Shown here one piece after another: positions 15,872-25,604 of a DNA stretch of 35,797 nucleotides. Location of the stretch: NCBI GenBank assembly GCA_904379015.1, contig CAJFHG010000029.1, positions 1 to 35,797 on the forward strand. Direction: 5' to 3'. Position 1 is the first letter of the stretch; every line of letters begins with the position of its first letter. The position numbers were made by a program, and so were the translations under genes. This DNA comes from Candidatus Paralachnospira caecorum. Its GTDB lineage: Bacteria; Bacillota; Clostridia; Lachnospirales; Lachnospiraceae. Under the pieces are notes generated by a model. That model saw only the letters and a program-made list of their open reading frames with translations, did not search any database and had not been told where the DNA came from.

Positions 15872-17254
15872 TCAGATCTTCATTTTTCCCACCATCGCCA
15901 TAAACTCTCTGTTGTTCCGGGTGTGCTTGAACAGATCCAGGATCCGCTCCACAGCCTCGTCGGCTTTCATGCCGCTGGTCGCCTTCCGGACGATTTCCAC
16001 CGCCGACTGCTCCTCTTTGGTCAGAAGCAGATCGTCCCTCCTGGTGCCGGATTTGAGAATGTCGATGGCCGGGAAGATCCGTTTCTCCGACAGCTTCCGG
16101 TTGAGCATCAGCTCCATGTTGCCGGTTCCCTTGAACTCCTCAAAGACCACGTCGTCCATACGGCTGCCGGTCTCCACCAGCGCCGTCGCCAGAATGGTCA
16201 GGCTGCCGCCCTCCCGCATATTCCGGGCCGCGCCGAAAAACCGCTTCGGCATATGAAGCGCCGCCGGGTCCAGCCCGCCTGACAGGGTCCTGCCGCTGGG
16301 CGCCACCGTCAGGTTATAGGCTCTGGCCAGTCTGGTAATGCTGTCAAGCAGGATCATCACGTCCCGTTTGTGCTCCACCAGCCGTTTTGCTCTCTCCAGA
16401 ACCATTTCCGACACCCGTTTATGATGCTCCGGCAGTTCGTCAAAGGTGGAATAGATCACTTCCACATTGGGGCCCTCAATGGACTCCTTGATGTCCGTCA
16501 CTTCCTCCGGACGCTCGTCGATCAGGAGCACAATGAGATGCATGTCCTTGTGGTTGGCGGTCACCGCCCTGGCAATCTCTTTCAAAAGGGTCGTTTTTCC
16601 TGCCTTCGGCTGGGATGCGATCATGCCTCTCTGTCCTTTGCCGATCGGAGAGAGCAGATCCACGATCCGCATGGCGATGCTGCCCCCCGGCATCTCCAGA
16701 TGAATGCGCTCGTTGGGGAAAATCGGAGTCAGATCTTCAAAATTGGGGCGCTTTTCCGCCACGCCCACAGGCAGCCCGTTGATCTGGGAAACATACAGAA
16801 GAGCCGCGAATTTTTCCGCTGATGTCTTGACCCGCTTGCTGCCGCTTACAATGTCTCCCGTTTTCATATTGAAGCGCCGGATCTGAGACGGGGATACATA
16901 CACATCGTCATCCCCGGGAAGATAATTGGCGCAGCGGATAAAGCCGAAGCCGTCGGGCATCACTTCCAGGATCCCGTTGGCCGGAATGCCGCTGTCCAGC
17001 GTCTGCAGCTCCTCCGGATTGATATTGGGGGCGATGGCAGGCTGTGTCCGCTCCGGCGCCCTTTCCGTCTTCTGTTTTTCTCTTTCTTTCTTCTTCTCCT
17101 GTTCTTCCTCCGCCTCTTTTTTCTTTCCGGCATCGCTTTTCAGGATACACTCAATAAGCTCGGCCTTTCTCAAAGCCGTGATATTCTTAATCCCAAGGCC
17201 TCTTGCGATCTCACGCAGCTGCGCCAGAGGCAGGGTCTCCAGTTTCTCTCTCAT
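15872..17254 (-). CDS. rho: transcription termination factor Rho
   Basis: 460 aa. A hexameric RNA-dependent ATPase that ends transcription. Order of parts: N-terminal helical domain (1-40), a Lys/Glu-rich low-complexity insert (about 41-75), the cold-shock-like primary RNA-binding domain (about 88-150, DGFGFIRC and the following segment), and the RecA-like ATPase with Walker [11 protein letters not shown] (213-222), Walker B LLIDER (243-248), and Q- and R-loop regions after that. The charged insert is a feature of many Gram-positive Rho proteins. The ATG at 17254 has AAGGAG upstream. A good promoter at 17341-17369 gives an 80-base leader that starts with hairpins. Confidence 0.97.
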   Translation of the reverse strand: MREKLETLPLAQLREIARGLGIKNITALRKAELIECILKSDAGKKKEAEEEQEKKKEREKQKTERAPERTQPAIAPNINPEELQTLDSGIPANGILEVMPDGFGFIRCANYLPGDDDVYVSPSQIRRFNMKTGDIVSGSKRVKTSAEKFAALLYVSQINGLPVGVAEKRPNFEDLTPIFPNERIHLEMPGGSIAMRIVDLLSPIGKGQRGMIASQPKAGKTTLLKEIARAVTANHKDMHLIVLLIDERPEEVTDIKESIEGPNVEVIYSTFDELPEHHKRVSEMVLERAKRLVEHKRDVMILLDSITRLARAYNLTVAPSGRTLSGGLDPAALHMPKRFFGAARNMREGGSLTILATALVETGSRMDDVVFEEFKGTGNMELMLNRKLSEKRIFPAIDILKSGTRRDDLLLTKEEQSAVEIVRKATSGMKADEAVERILDLFKHTRNNREFMAMVGKMKI

Positions 17255-17302
17255 AATTTCTCCTTTTCCTTCTGTTTATGTCTGGGAAATATAAAGACTT
17301 TT

Positions 17303-17334
17303 CCGCGAAAGCGGCATGTTAGATTTGTACATGC
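17303..17334 (-). promoter_or_regulatory. structured leader of rho
   Basis: At the predicted start point GCATGT/ACATGC (17314-17319 with 17329-17334) forms a stem. It abuts a second stem CCGC/GCGG (17303-17306 with 17311-17314). Both lie upstream of the rho ribosome binding site. Confidence 0.5.
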
Positions 17335-17340
17335 ACGTTT

Positions 17341-17369
17341 ATTATAGCATTCCTTTTACGAATTTACAA
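17341..17369 (-). promoter_or_regulatory. sigma-A promoter of rho
   Basis: On the minus strand TTGTAA (17364-17369), 17 bases, perfect TATAAT (17341-17346). Confidence 0.8.
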
Positions 17370-17434
17370 ATTAAATCGGCATAAATTTGCGGATCCGTTC
17401 CCGTTTCCGGATCCGGGCCGCGGCAATGTTCGGC

Positions 17435-17463
17435 TTGATTTCGGCTTTTAAACTTGATATGAT
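17435..17463 (+). promoter_or_regulatory. sigma-A promoter of the DUF4364 gene
   Basis: TTGATT (17435-17440), 17 bases, TATGAT (17458-17463). A hairpin CGGCAG/CTGCCG (17480-17497) follows about ten bases after the predicted start point, before the AAAGGGGG ribosome binding site. Confidence 0.75.
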
Positions 17464-17525
17464 ACTAAAGGGAAGAATACGGCAGGATTTTCTGCCGCGG
17501 CGGCAAAACTGAAAGGGGGATATTC

Positions 17526-18044
17526 ATGTCTGAACCACTTACACTCTACAAACTGATGATTCTGTATATGCTGAAACAGGTCAAATTTCCCTTGTCAGGC
17601 TCCCAGATTTCAGAATTTTTTCTGGATAAAGAATACACCACTTATTTTACTCTGCAGCAGGCTTTATCAGAATTAATCGAAGCACACCTGATCAAGCTGG
17701 AAACGACCCGGAACAGCTCCCGCTATGAAATTACCAGCGAGGGGGAAGAAACTCTGACATTCTTTGGAAAGAAGATCTCTTCCGCCATCATCGACGATAT
17801 CAATGAATATTTAAAGGAAAACAAAGTCCGTCTCCGTGATGAGGTCGGCGTACTGTCGGATTACTACAAATCCACCAACCAGGACTATATCGTCCACTGC
17901 GCCATCCGCGAGGGAAAGACTCAGCTTCTGGAAATCAATCTTTCCGTTCCGGACAGAGAACAGGCAGACCATATGTGTGCCCGATGGAACAGAGAAAGCC
18001 AGAAAATTTACTCCTTCCTGATGCAGACACTGATGAAAGAATAA
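17526..18044 (+). CDS. DUF4364 family winged-helix protein
   Basis: 172 aa. The N-terminal 80 residues look like a winged helix (YKLMILYMLKQV, then LQQALSELIEAHLI and a wing SSRYEITSEGEETL), and the C-terminal half is a mixed domain of unknown role. The DUF4364 family is found in Clostridia and is thought to be a DNA-binding regulator; targets are unknown. The ATG has AAAGGGGG upstream. It is a single-gene transcript on the plus strand between two minus-strand operons, with its own promoter and terminator. Confidence 0.85.
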   Translation: MSEPLTLYKLMILYMLKQVKFPLSGSQISEFFLDKEYTTYFTLQQALSELIEAHLIKLETTRNSSRYEITSEGEETLTFFGKKISSAIIDDINEYLKENKVRLRDEVGVLSDYYKSTNQDYIVHCAIREGKTQLLEINLSVPDREQADHMCARWNRESQKIYSFLMQTLMKE

Positions 18045-18078
18045 GCTTGATACCGGTACCGGAATTTTCCCCAAAAAG

Positions 18079-18125
18079 AATCCCTCTGGAAGCAGATTTT
18101 CCTGTTTTCCAAAGGGATTTTTTGT
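18079..18125. terminator. terminator between the DUF4364 gene and engB
   Basis: Arms 18079-18091 and 18107-18119 (AATCCCTCTGGAA / TTCCAAAGGGATT, one mismatch) with T-runs on both outer sides (TTTTTTG on plus, CTTTTTGG on minus). It probably works in both directions for these convergent genes. Confidence 0.85.
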
Positions 18126-18162
18126 TTTGACTTCCGTTTTTTATTTCAGTCCGGGACGGCGC

Positions 18163-18774
18163 TCAGGCCCTCTGCTCCCCTCCGTCATCCTGACTGCAGA
18201 GCGTCTCGATCAGATCCCAGATCTCCTCTCTTCCCTGCTTTGTCTCAGCGGAAAACGGAATGACTGTGACCTCTTTTCCCAGCCCCAGTCCGGTCCTGAT
18301 CAGCTTGATCTGCTTATCCTTCTGGCTGCGCTTGATCTTGTCCAGTTTTGTGGCGATGATCACAGGCTCATAACCGTTATGGACCACCCAGTCATACATC
18401 TGCCTGTCGTTGGCGGAGGGCTCATGGCGGATGTCCACCAGCAGGAACACGCATTTCAGCTGCTCCGATTTTTTCAGGTAATTCTCGATCATCCGCCCCC
18501 ATCGTTCCTTTTCTGTTTTGGACACCTTCGCGTACCCGTATCCGGGAAGGTCCACATAATAGAGGGCGTCATTGATGTTGTAAAAGTTGATGGTCTGGGT
18601 CTTTCCCGGCTGGGCGGAAGTCCTGGCATAGGATTTCCGGTTCATCAGCGCGTTGATCAGGGAAGACTTTCCCACGTTGGACTTTCCGGCAAAGGCGATT
18701 TCCGGCTTATCGTTCCGCGGAAGAACGCTGGTCACGCCGCAGACCGTTTCCAGATTGACACTTTTTATGATCAT
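18163..18774 (-). CDS. engB: ribosome biogenesis GTPase EngB/YsxC
   Basis: 203 aa. An essential GTPase for 50S subunit assembly. G1 is GKSNVGKSS (30-38), G3 is DLPG (75-78), G4 is TKLD (142-145) and G5 is SAE near residue 175. The ATG at 18774 has AAGGAG upstream. It is the last gene of the tig-clpP-clpX-lon-engB operon, 48 bases after lon, a linkage shared with other Firmicutes. Confidence 0.96.
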   Translation of the reverse strand: MIIKSVNLETVCGVTSVLPRNDKPEIAFAGKSNVGKSSLINALMNRKSYARTSAQPGKTQTINFYNINDALYYVDLPGYGYAKVSKTEKERWGRMIENYLKKSEQLKCVFLLVDIRHEPSANDRQMYDWVVHNGYEPVIIATKLDKIKRSQKDKQIKLIRTGLGLGKEVTVIPFSAETKQGREEIWDLIETLCSQDDGGEQRA

Positions 18775-18822
18775 AGGCTCTCCTTATGCTGAATCTGGCC
18801 CGGAAGCCCTGTCAGGAACGGA

Positions 18823-21123
18823 TCAGATCAGGGCTTCCTTCAGTACCTCGTCCATATTTCCCACGTATTTGATATCCATGCCTTCCACGATCTCCCTTGA
18901 AAGCTCCTGCACGTTGGGCCGGTTCGTGCCGGGCACCAGCACAGTATGGATATCCGCCATCTTGGCCGCCAGAAGCTTCTCCTTCAGGCCTCCGATGGGC
19001 AGCACCCGGCCTCTCAGGGTGATCTCGCCGGTCATGGCCAGGTCCGCCTTCACCTTTTTATTGGTCACGGCCGACATCATGGCCGTTGCCATGGTGATTC
19101 CGGCAGAAGGACCGTCCTTGGGAACAGCTCCCTCGGGAATATGTACGTGAATGTCATTTTTCTCATAAATATCGCTGTCGACCTGGTAAGCCGGGCTGAC
19201 GGAGCGGACATAGGTCAGAGCCGCCTCCGCGGACTCCTTCATCACATCCCCCATCTGTCCTGTCAGCTGCAGCTTTCCGCTGCCGGGCATCAGATTCACC
19301 TCCACCTCCAGGGTGTCTCCGCCCACGCTGGTCCAGGCCAGGCCCCTCACGATTCCGACTGCGTCCTCTTCATTGGCTGTCTCATACCGCACAAGCTCTT
19401 TGCCCAGATATTTTTCCAGGTTGCTCTCCGTGACCCTCACATGGGTCTTTTTCCCTTCCAGGATCTCTCTGGCGGCTTTTCTGCACAGATCGCCGATCTT
19501 TCTCTCCAGCTCTCTGACGCCGGCCTCCCTCGTGTAATTGTGGATGATCCTGCGGACCGCGTTCTCGGAAACAGAGAACTGATCCTCCTTCAGACCGTTC
19601 TTCTTTCTCTGCTTTTTCACCAGGTACCGTTCGGCGATATGGAATTTTTCATTCTCCGTATAGCTGCTCACTTCTATGATCTCCATACGGTCCAGAAGCG
19701 GCTTCGGTATGGTCTGGGTCGTATTGGCCGTCGCGATAAACAGAACATTGGACAGATCCAGCGGAAGCTCCACGTAATGATCCCGGAATTTACTGTTCTG
19801 AGCGCTGTCCAGGATCTCCAGGAGCGCCGACGAAGGATCTCCCTTATAATCGCTCCCCACCTTGTCCACCTCATCCAGGAGCATCAGCGGGTTGGCGGTG
19901 CCGGCCTGGATCAGGGCCGAAGCGATCCGCCCCGGCATGGCGCCCACATAGGTCCGCCTGTGTCCGCGGATCTCGGCCTCATCCCGGACGCCTCCCAGAC
20001 AGATCCGCACATATTTTTTCCCCAGCGCCCGCGCGATCGACTGGGCAATGGAGGTTTTTCCGGTTCCCGGAGGCCCCACAAGACACAGGATCGGGCTTTC
20101 CCCCTTTCCGGTCAGCGTCCTGACCGCCAGAAATTCCACGATCCGTTCTTTGATCTTCTCCAGGCCGTAATGATCCTCCTCCAGGATCTGCTCGGCGCGG
20201 ATCAGGTCCTTGCTGTCCCTTGACATTTTATTCCAGGGAAGCTCCAGCAGCGTCTCAATATAATTCCGGCTCACATAAGCCTCCTGGCTTCCCATGGGCA
20301 TGGTTTTATAGCGTCCGATCTCTTTTGAGATCTTCTCCTTGATATCCTTCCCCGCCTTCAGGCCGGAAAGCTTCTTCTCGAACTGCTCCGCATCCGCCTG
20401 AATCGTATCCTCACCCAGCTCCTCCTTGATCAGCTTCATCTGCTCCCGGAGAATATATTCCTTCTGATTCTTGTCGATCCGCTCTTTTACTTTTTCCTGA
20501 AACTCCTGCTTGAAATGGCTGATCTCCACCTCTGTCCCGAGGATCTTCTCGATCAGGACATACTTTTCAGCCACTGTGGAGGCTTCTATGATCTGCTGTT
20601 TGTTTTCCAGGCTCAGGGGAATATGGGCGGGAATCTCATCCAGAAGCTCTTCCAGCGTGCCGATCTCCATCAGCACCGCGGCTGCCTCCCTGCTGAGAGA
20701 AGAATTTGCGAGGGCGTAGTCTTCTATATGCTCCTTCAGGATCCGGCACATGGCCTCCCGGGTGACCTCGTCCGCCTCCAGAGGTTCTTCCGCCGGGCAG
20801 ACTTCCACCTCTGCCTGAAGATATCCGTCAGAGCTGTCAAGGCTGCTCAGGCTTGCCCGCTCCAGGCCTTCCACCAGGACCCGGACCACGCCTCCGGGCA
20901 GCTTCAGGATCTGCTTGATGGTCCCGATCGTCCCGATACGGTAAAGGTCATCCTGTCCCGGTTCTTCATCCTGCACCGACTTCTGCGCGATCAGAAAAAC
21001 CTTCTGGTCCTCAACCATGGATTTTTCCAACGCAAGAATCGATTTTTTCCTGCTGACATCAAAGTGTATTACCATCTTCGGCAGCACACAGAGACCGCGC
21101 AGGGCAATCGCAGGTATCGTCAT
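18823..21123 (-). CDS. lon: ATP-dependent protease Lon (LonA)
   Basis: 766 aa. A cytoplasmic AAA+ protease for damaged and regulatory proteins. Parts: N-terminal substrate-binding domain (1-about 200), coiled coil (about 200-280), AAA+ module with Walker [10 protein letters not shown] (350-358) and Walker [11 protein letters not shown] about 60 residues later, and a C-terminal protease domain with the Ser-Lys dyad S673 (KDGPSAG) and K716 (GGLKEKL). The soluble LonA form is indicated by the long N-terminus and the absence of membrane segments. The ATG at 21123 has GGAGGAAG upstream; an upstream ATG at 21156 has no site and falls in the hairpin region. Confidence 0.97.
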   Translation of the reverse strand: MTIPAIALRGLCVLPKMVIHFDVSRKKSILALEKSMVEDQKVFLIAQKSVQDEEPGQDDLYRIGTIGTIKQILKLPGGVVRVLVEGLERASLSSLDSSDGYLQAEVEVCPAEEPLEADEVTREAMCRILKEHIEDYALANSSLSREAAAVLMEIGTLEELLDEIPAHIPLSLENKQQIIEASTVAEKYVLIEKILGTEVEISHFKQEFQEKVKERIDKNQKEYILREQMKLIKEELGEDTIQADAEQFEKKLSGLKAGKDIKEKISKEIGRYKTMPMGSQEAYVSRNYIETLLELPWNKMSRDSKDLIRAEQILEEDHYGLEKIKERIVEFLAVRTLTGKGESPILCLVGPPGTGKTSIAQSIARALGKKYVRICLGGVRDEAEIRGHRRTYVGAMPGRIASALIQAGTANPLMLLDEVDKVGSDYKGDPSSALLEILDSAQNSKFRDHYVELPLDLSNVLFIATANTTQTIPKPLLDRMEIIEVSSYTENEKFHIAERYLVKKQRKKNGLKEDQFSVSENAVRRIIHNYTREAGVRELERKIGDLCRKAAREILEGKKTHVRVTESNLEKYLGKELVRYETANEEDAVGIVRGLAWTSVGGDTLEVEVNLMPGSGKLQLTGQMGDVMKESAEAALTYVRSVSPAYQVDSDIYEKNDIHVHIPEGAVPKDGPSAGITMATAMMSAVTNKKVKADLAMTGEITLRGRVLPIGGLKEKLLAAKMADIHTVLVPGTNRPNVQELSREIVEGMDIKYVGNMDEVLKEALI

Positions 21124-21155
21124 ACTCTCTTCCTCCTTCTGGAAAATCAGCCGCA

Positions 21156-21189
21156 AATGGGGCGCTGCAGAAATCTGCGGCCCCCCATT
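21156..21189 (-). repeat. intercistronic hairpin between clpX and lon
   Basis: AATGGGG/CCCCATT (21156-21162 with 21183-21189) closes on an inner stem GCAG/CTGC with a 4-base loop. With one mismatch and one G-T pair the stem is about 14 pairs. It is not followed by a T-run, so it is more likely an mRNA stability or processing element than a terminator. Confidence 0.65.
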
Positions 21190-21190
21190 C

Positions 21191-22450
21191 TCAGGCTGTC
21201 TCGTCTTTTCGTGTCCTGACCTCAGCGTTCCGATAGGTAAGCTTCGGCTTCTCTGTTCCTTCCACCACGCCTCTGGTGATCAGGCAGCGTCCGATATTCT
21301 CATCTGACGGGATCTCATACATAATATCCGTCATCACTTTTTCCATGATCGCTCTCAAACCTCTGGCGCCGATCTTCCGCTCCACGGCCTGATCCGCGAT
21401 CAGCTCCAGCGCGTCCTGGGTAAACTCCAGTTCCACTCCATCCAGATCGAACAGCCTCTTATACTGCTTCACTATGGCATTCTTCGGCTCTGTCAGAATC
21501 CGGATCAGGGCATCCCGGTCAAGAAGCTCCAGGGATTCCACCATGGGCACCCGGCCGATGAACTCGGGGATCAGCCCGAATTTGATCAGATCCTGGGGCA
21601 TCACCTGAGCCAGCAGCGCGCTGATATCTGTCTTATCCTTTTCTTTAATATCCGCTTCAAATCCGATGGAACCGGATCCAAGCCGTCCCTCTATGATCTG
21701 CTCCAGGCCGTCAAAGGCGCCTCCGCAGATAAAGAGAATATTGGTCGTATCGATCTGGAACATCTCCTGATGGGGATGCTTTCTTCCGCCCTGGGGCGGC
21801 ACACTGGCCACAGTGCCCTCCAGAATCTTCAGGAGCGCCTGCTGCACGCCCTCTCCGGACACATCCCTGGTAATGGATACGTTCTCAGACTTCTTTGTGA
21901 TCTTGTCGATCTCATCGATGTAAATAATGCCGTACTCGGCCCGGTGTATATCATAATCTGCCGCCTGAATGATCTTCAGCAGAATATTCTCCACATCCTC
22001 GCCCACATACCCGGCCTCTGTCAGCGCCGTAGCGTCGGCAATGGCGAAGGGCACATTGAGGATCTTTGCCAGCGTCTGGGCCAGGAAGGTCTTTCCTGAA
22101 CCCGTGGGTCCCAGAAGAAGGATATTGCTTTTCTGGACCTCCACATCTGAATCCGCCGGAGCAGTGATCCGCTTGTAATGATTGTACACAGCCACGGAAA
22201 GCACCTTTTTGGCCTCATCCTGTCCGATCACATACTCATCCAGGAACTTTTTGATCTCCTTCGGCTTCAGAAGATTGATCCCGGTCAGCTGCTCAGTCCT
22301 GTCATGTTCAAGCTCTTCGTCGATCAGCTCCGCGCACAGCTCCACGCATTCGTCGCAGATGTAAACATCCTTCCCGCCTGCGATCAGCTTTCTCACCTGT
22401 TCCTGCGTCTTTCCGCAGAAAGAGCAGCGAACGTCAAATTTTCCTGCCAT
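21191..22450 (-). CDS. clpX: ClpX, ATPase subunit of the Clp protease
   Basis: 419 aa. An AAA+ unfoldase that feeds substrates to ClpP. The N-terminal zinc-binding domain has C9, C12, C32 and C35. The AAA+ core has Walker A GPTGSGKT (114-121), pore loop GYVG (147-150), Walker B IYIDEID (176-182), the RKH loop (223-225) and the ClpP-docking loop IGF (262-264). All functional loops are intact. The ATG at 22450 has AGAGGT upstream; clpP ends 6 bases before it. Confidence 0.98.
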   Translation of the reverse strand: MAGKFDVRCSFCGKTQEQVRKLIAGGKDVYICDECVELCAELIDEELEHDRTEQLTGINLLKPKEIKKFLDEYVIGQDEAKKVLSVAVYNHYKRITAPADSDVEVQKSNILLLGPTGSGKTFLAQTLAKILNVPFAIADATALTEAGYVGEDVENILLKIIQAADYDIHRAEYGIIYIDEIDKITKKSENVSITRDVSGEGVQQALLKILEGTVASVPPQGGRKHPHQEMFQIDTTNILFICGGAFDGLEQIIEGRLGSGSIGFEADIKEKDKTDISALLAQVMPQDLIKFGLIPEFIGRVPMVESLELLDRDALIRILTEPKNAIVKQYKRLFDLDGVELEFTQDALELIADQAVERKIGARGLRAIMEKVMTDIMYEIPSDENIGRCLITRGVVEGTEKPKLTYRNAEVRTRKDETA

Positions 22451-22456
22451 CCATAT

Positions 22457-23044
22457 TTACCTCTGGCGGCTTTCGATCACCTGGTCAATGATGCCATATT
22501 CCATGGCCTCAGCCGCACTCATATAATGATCACGCTCAGTATCCACTTCGATTACATCAAGCGGCTGTCCCGTATTCTGAGCCAGCAGCTGATTCAGTTT
22601 TTTCTTGGTCGCGAGGATCTTGTCTGCCACGATCTTGATATCCGTAGCCTGACCCTGCGCGCCGCCGGAAGGCTGATGGATCATGATCTCCGCATTGGGC
22701 AGAGCCATACGTTTTCCCTTGGTGCCGCCCGCCAGGAGGAACGCGCCCATGCTGGCCGCCATGCCGATGCAGATGGTGGATACGTCGCATTTGATATAAT
22801 GCATGGTATCATAGATCGCCATCCCGGCCGTCACAACGCCGCCGGGGCTGTTGATGTAAAGCTGGATATCTTTTCCCGGGTCCTCTGACTCCAGGAACAG
22901 AAGCTGGGCCACCACCAGGCTGGCTGTTACCTCATTGACTTCCTCTCCCAGGAAAATGATCCTGTCCTTTAAAAGTCTGGAATAAATGTCATAGGAGCGT
23001 TCTCCTCTGCTTGTCGACTCGATCACGTAAGGAACTAAACTCAT
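22457..23044 (-). CDS. clpP: ClpP, proteolytic subunit of the Clp protease
   Basis: 195 aa. The catalytic triad S98 (GMAASMGA), H123 (IMIHQP) and D172 (TERDHYM) is complete. It forms tetradecameric serine protease chambers with ClpX. The start chosen is the ATG at 23044 (MSLVPYVIE) with GGGAGG upstream; the open frame extends 13 codons further, without a site. It lies between tig and clpX in the operon. Confidence 0.98.
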   Translation of the reverse strand: MSLVPYVIESTSRGERSYDIYSRLLKDRIIFLGEEVNEVTASLVVAQLLFLESEDPGKDIQLYINSPGGVVTAGMAIYDTMHYIKCDVSTICIGMAASMGAFLLAGGTKGKRMALPNAEIMIHQPSGGAQGQATDIKIVADKILATKKKLNQLLAQNTGQPLDVIEVDTERDHYMSAAEAMEYGIIDQVIESRQR

Positions 23045-23105
23045 AATTATGCCTCCCATCTGTCTGATTCCCGCCCGCAGCAATCCGTCTGAAGATCCCG
23101 GTCCG

Positions 23106-23120
23106 CCCGGAATCTCCGGG
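23106..23120 (-). repeat. short hairpin between tig and clpP
   Basis: CCCGGA/TCCGGG with a 3-base loop directly after the tig stop codon. There is no T-run, so it is probably an intercistronic stem rather than a terminator. Confidence 0.4.
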
Positions 23121-23122
23121 AA

Positions 23123-24409
23123 TTAAACCTCTTTTGCCTCTGAAGCCAGCAGGTCGACAGCCTTCTGAACGGCCATATCGGTCTTCATCTGCTCAAGCTC
23201 TGCATCGCCCAGATATTTCTTAAGCTGTTCTTTCTCAAGTTTATAGGCTTCTGCCATCTTTTCTACTTCTTTGTCCAGCTCCTCATCAGAGATCTGGATA
23301 TTCTCAGCCTTCGCCACTGCCTCAAGCGTCAGTCTGACCTGGATCCGCTTCTTTGCCTGATCCTTCATCTGGTCTTCCATCTGCTCTCTCGTGCTTCCGG
23401 TAAACTGCATATACTGCTCCATGGTCAGTCCCTGGCTCTGCATCCTCTGAGCAAACTCATTGACCATATTGGAAGCCTGGGTATCGATCATCGCCTGGGG
23501 AATCTCCATGGAAGCATTCTCCACGGCCTTATTCACGACCTCATCTTCCTTCTTTCTCTTCGCCTCAGCTTCCTTCTGGCTTCTGATCTTGTCTGCCACT
23601 TCCTTCTTATACTCATCCAGTGTGTCAAACTCGGAAACCTCGCTGGCGAACTCATCGTCGATCTCAGGCAGCTCCTTTGCCTTCAGCTCTTTGATGGTCA
23701 CTTTGAACATGGCGTCTTTGCCTTCCAGGGATTTTTCCTGGTAAGGAGTGGGGAATGTAACGTTTACTTCCACTTCGTCTCCCACGTTCCTGCCGATCAG
23801 CTGATCCTCAAATCCGGGAATGAACTGTCCGGAGCCGATCACCAGCGGGAAATCGGTTCCCTTTCCGCCTTCAAACGCGACACCGTCGCAGAATCCCTCA
23901 AAATCGATCACTGCCGTGTCGTCCTTCTGAACAGGACGGTCCTCCACGTTGATCACCGTGGCGTTCTTCTCCTGCTCCTTCTTGATCTCTTCCATCACGT
24001 CGTCGTCTGTAACGATGACTTCCTGTCTCTCTACCTCAAGGCCCTTGTATTCGCCCAGAGTCACCTCCGGCTTCACAGCGACGGTGGCAGTGAAGATCAT
24101 GGGCTTTCCGGCTTCAATCTGAGTCACATCGATCTCAGGGCGGGAAACGATATCCAGTCCGCTCTCCTCGCATGCCTTCTCATAGGCAGAGGGAAGCATC
24201 GCGTTCACGGCATCCTCATAAAAAACGCCGACGCCGTACATTTTCTCGATCATCTTCTGAGGCACTTTTCCTCTTCTGAATCCGGGCACATTGAATCTGT
24301 TTTTATTCTTCTGATACGCTCCCTGGATTGCTTTCGTGACCTCTTCAGCCGGTACTTCAATCGTCAGCTTCGCCATGTTCTTCTCTAAATTTTCCACCTG
24401 TACACTCAT
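23123..24409 (-). CDS. tig: trigger factor chaperone
   Basis: 428 aa, a standard length. A ribosome-bound chaperone and peptidyl-prolyl isomerase. The N-terminal ribosome-binding domain shows the signature FNVPGFRRGKVP (about 39-50) that docks to protein L23. The FKBP-type domain covers about 150-245, and the helical C-terminal arms about 250-428. The ATG at 24409 has GGAGGAG about 10 bases upstream. It is the first gene of the operon. Confidence 0.97.
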   Translation of the reverse strand: MSVQVENLEKNMAKLTIEVPAEEVTKAIQGAYQKNKNRFNVPGFRRGKVPQKMIEKMYGVGVFYEDAVNAMLPSAYEKACEESGLDIVSRPEIDVTQIEAGKPMIFTATVAVKPEVTLGEYKGLEVERQEVIVTDDDVMEEIKKEQEKNATVINVEDRPVQKDDTAVIDFEGFCDGVAFEGGKGTDFPLVIGSGQFIPGFEDQLIGRNVGDEVEVNVTFPTPYQEKSLEGKDAMFKVTIKELKAKELPEIDDEFASEVSEFDTLDEYKKEVADKIRSQKEAEAKRKKEDEVVNKAVENASMEIPQAMIDTQASNMVNEFAQRMQSQGLTMEQYMQFTGSTREQMEDQMKDQAKKRIQVRLTLEAVAKAENIQISDEELDKEVEKMAEAYKLEKEQLKKYLGDAELEQMKTDMAVQKAVDLLASEAKEV

Positions 24410-24474
24410 TTTCCGTGTGCTCCTCCTTAAATATATAGAACGTATTTCTATTAATCATAATCTAGCAAGTTATC

Positions 24475-24483
24475 ATTATAGCA
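24475..24483 (-). promoter_or_regulatory. extended -10 promoter of the tig operon
   Basis: On the minus strand TGCTATAAT (24475-24483) gives a perfect extended -10, without a good -35. The ribosome binding site lies about 45 bases downstream. Confidence 0.65.
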
Positions 24484-24504
24484 TAGAAATGACACAATTA
24501 CCAG

Positions 24505-24523
24505 AGAAATTTTGAAAATTTCT
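24505..24523. repeat. 19-bp AT-rich palindrome upstream of tig
   Basis: AGAAATTTT, G, AAAATTTCT: perfect 9-bp arms around one base, centred about 45 bases upstream of the likely tig start point, where the -35 would be. It may be a regulator site or an UP-like element. Confidence 0.5.
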
Positions 24524-24572
24524 GCCGCTGTCCCCCGCGTCCGGACGCACACGGACGGATTCCGGTACAGCA

Positions 24573-24615
24573 AACAGCAGTCCGGAAGGCTTTTTCTCCT
24601 CTCCGTACTGCTGTT
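24573..24615. repeat. hairpin without T-run downstream of the DJ-1 gene
   Basis: AACAGCAGT and ACTGCTGTT, extended by CGGA/TCCG after one mismatch, with a 15-base loop. It lies about 60 bases after the DJ-1 stop. The lack of a T-run means it is not a typical intrinsic terminator; Rho-dependent termination is possible. Confidence 0.5.
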
Positions 24616-24673
24616 CTGACCTCATCTGTTCATCTGTCTTTCCTCCCGGGCGCCGCTGTCCTGCCCGGTTCCG

Positions 24674-25228
24674 TCACGCCTGGGGATGCTGGATCTCCGC
24701 CTTCACTCTCGCGGCCGTTTCTTCTCCCGCCAGAACCTTTACGATCTCCAGCCCCTCATCGATGGCAAATCCGACCCCTCTGCCTGTGATCACATTTCCG
24801 TCGCGGACCACGCCGTCCTGTACATGTTCCGCCCCCAGAAGCTCCTTTTCCCATCCGGGATAACAGGTGGCTTTCTTTCCCTCCAGGCAGTGATATTTCC
24901 CCAGCACGCTGGGCGCCGCGCAGATGGCTGCCAGAAGCTTTCCCTCCGCCATAAATTTCCGGATCATCTCTCCCAGCTCCTCATGCCCGGCCAGATGCTT
25001 TGTTCCGGGCATTCCGCCGGGCAGAAAGATCGCGTCGCATCTGTCACAGGCCTCCTTCGACCACATGCTGTCCGCTTTTATGGTAATATTATGGGACCCT
25101 GTCACCATCAGATCGCCGCCCATGGAAACCAGCTCAGTCTCCACGCCGCCTCTCTTCAGCATATCCACCACTGCCAGGCACTCGACTTCTTCCAGTCCCG
25201 GCGCCATACATACATATACTCTGCTCAT
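24674..25228 (-). CDS. DJ-1/PfpI family protein (YajL/DJ-1 type)
   Basis: 184 aa. A class I glutamine amidotransferase-like fold. The nucleophile-elbow cysteine is C103 (AICAAPSVLG) and its partner glutamate E16 lies in GLEEVE, as C106/E18 in human DJ-1. Members act as oxidative-stress proteins, chaperones or deglycases; the exact activity is debated. The start chosen is the ATG at 25228 (MSRVYVC), with AGGAG 7 bases upstream. The same frame stays open for about 50 codons upstream through an Arg-rich stretch that is most likely the leader. Confidence 0.88.
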   Translation of the reverse strand: MSRVYVCMAPGLEEVECLAVVDMLKRGGVETELVSMGGDLMVTGSHNITIKADSMWSKEACDRCDAIFLPGGMPGTKHLAGHEELGEMIRKFMAEGKLLAAICAAPSVLGKYHCLEGKKATCYPGWEKELLGAEHVQDGVVRDGNVITGRGVGFAIDEGLEIVKVLAGEETAARVKAEIQHPQA

Positions 25229-25604
25229 ATTCATTCTCCTTCTCCGGCTCGGTCCGTCCGGCATCCGCTGTCTGCAGTTTCCCGCGCTCAGCCGGCATGT
25301 CCTCCGGCCGGAACGTTTCTGGCTGACTGCCTGTTTTGATTTCATAAGAGACTGCGTCCCCCATGAAACAAACATGCTTTGCAGGATTCTTTTTTATTTT
25401 AACAGATTCCCGCCGGCCGCACAATCCATTCTGCCTCTTTTTCACGCTTTTCCTCTGAACTCCCGCCGCCATTTCATTCTGCCCGGCAGCACGCCGCACT
25501 TCCGGTCTCATGTTTCTGATTTCAAAATGATAATCCGGAGCATTTTATGATAGAATAAAAAGGAACCCCGTACCCCATATCGCAGTAGAAAGGATCGATC
25601 AATT
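25229..25604. other. divergent intergenic region, DJ-1 gene and CYTH gene
   Basis: 376 bases without a convincing gene. It holds a minus-strand promoter candidate for the DJ-1 gene (TTGTGC at 25419-25424, 17 bases, TAAAAT at 25396-25401), giving a leader of about 160 bases. It also holds a plus-strand extended -10 candidate (TGATAGAAT, 25548-25556) for the CYTH gene. No other element was found. Confidence 0.5.

Noticed and set aside
18823-24409. Unusual stress-regulated operon order
   Set aside because: tig-clpP-clpX-lon-engB is a known arrangement in Firmicutes and needs no special explanation.
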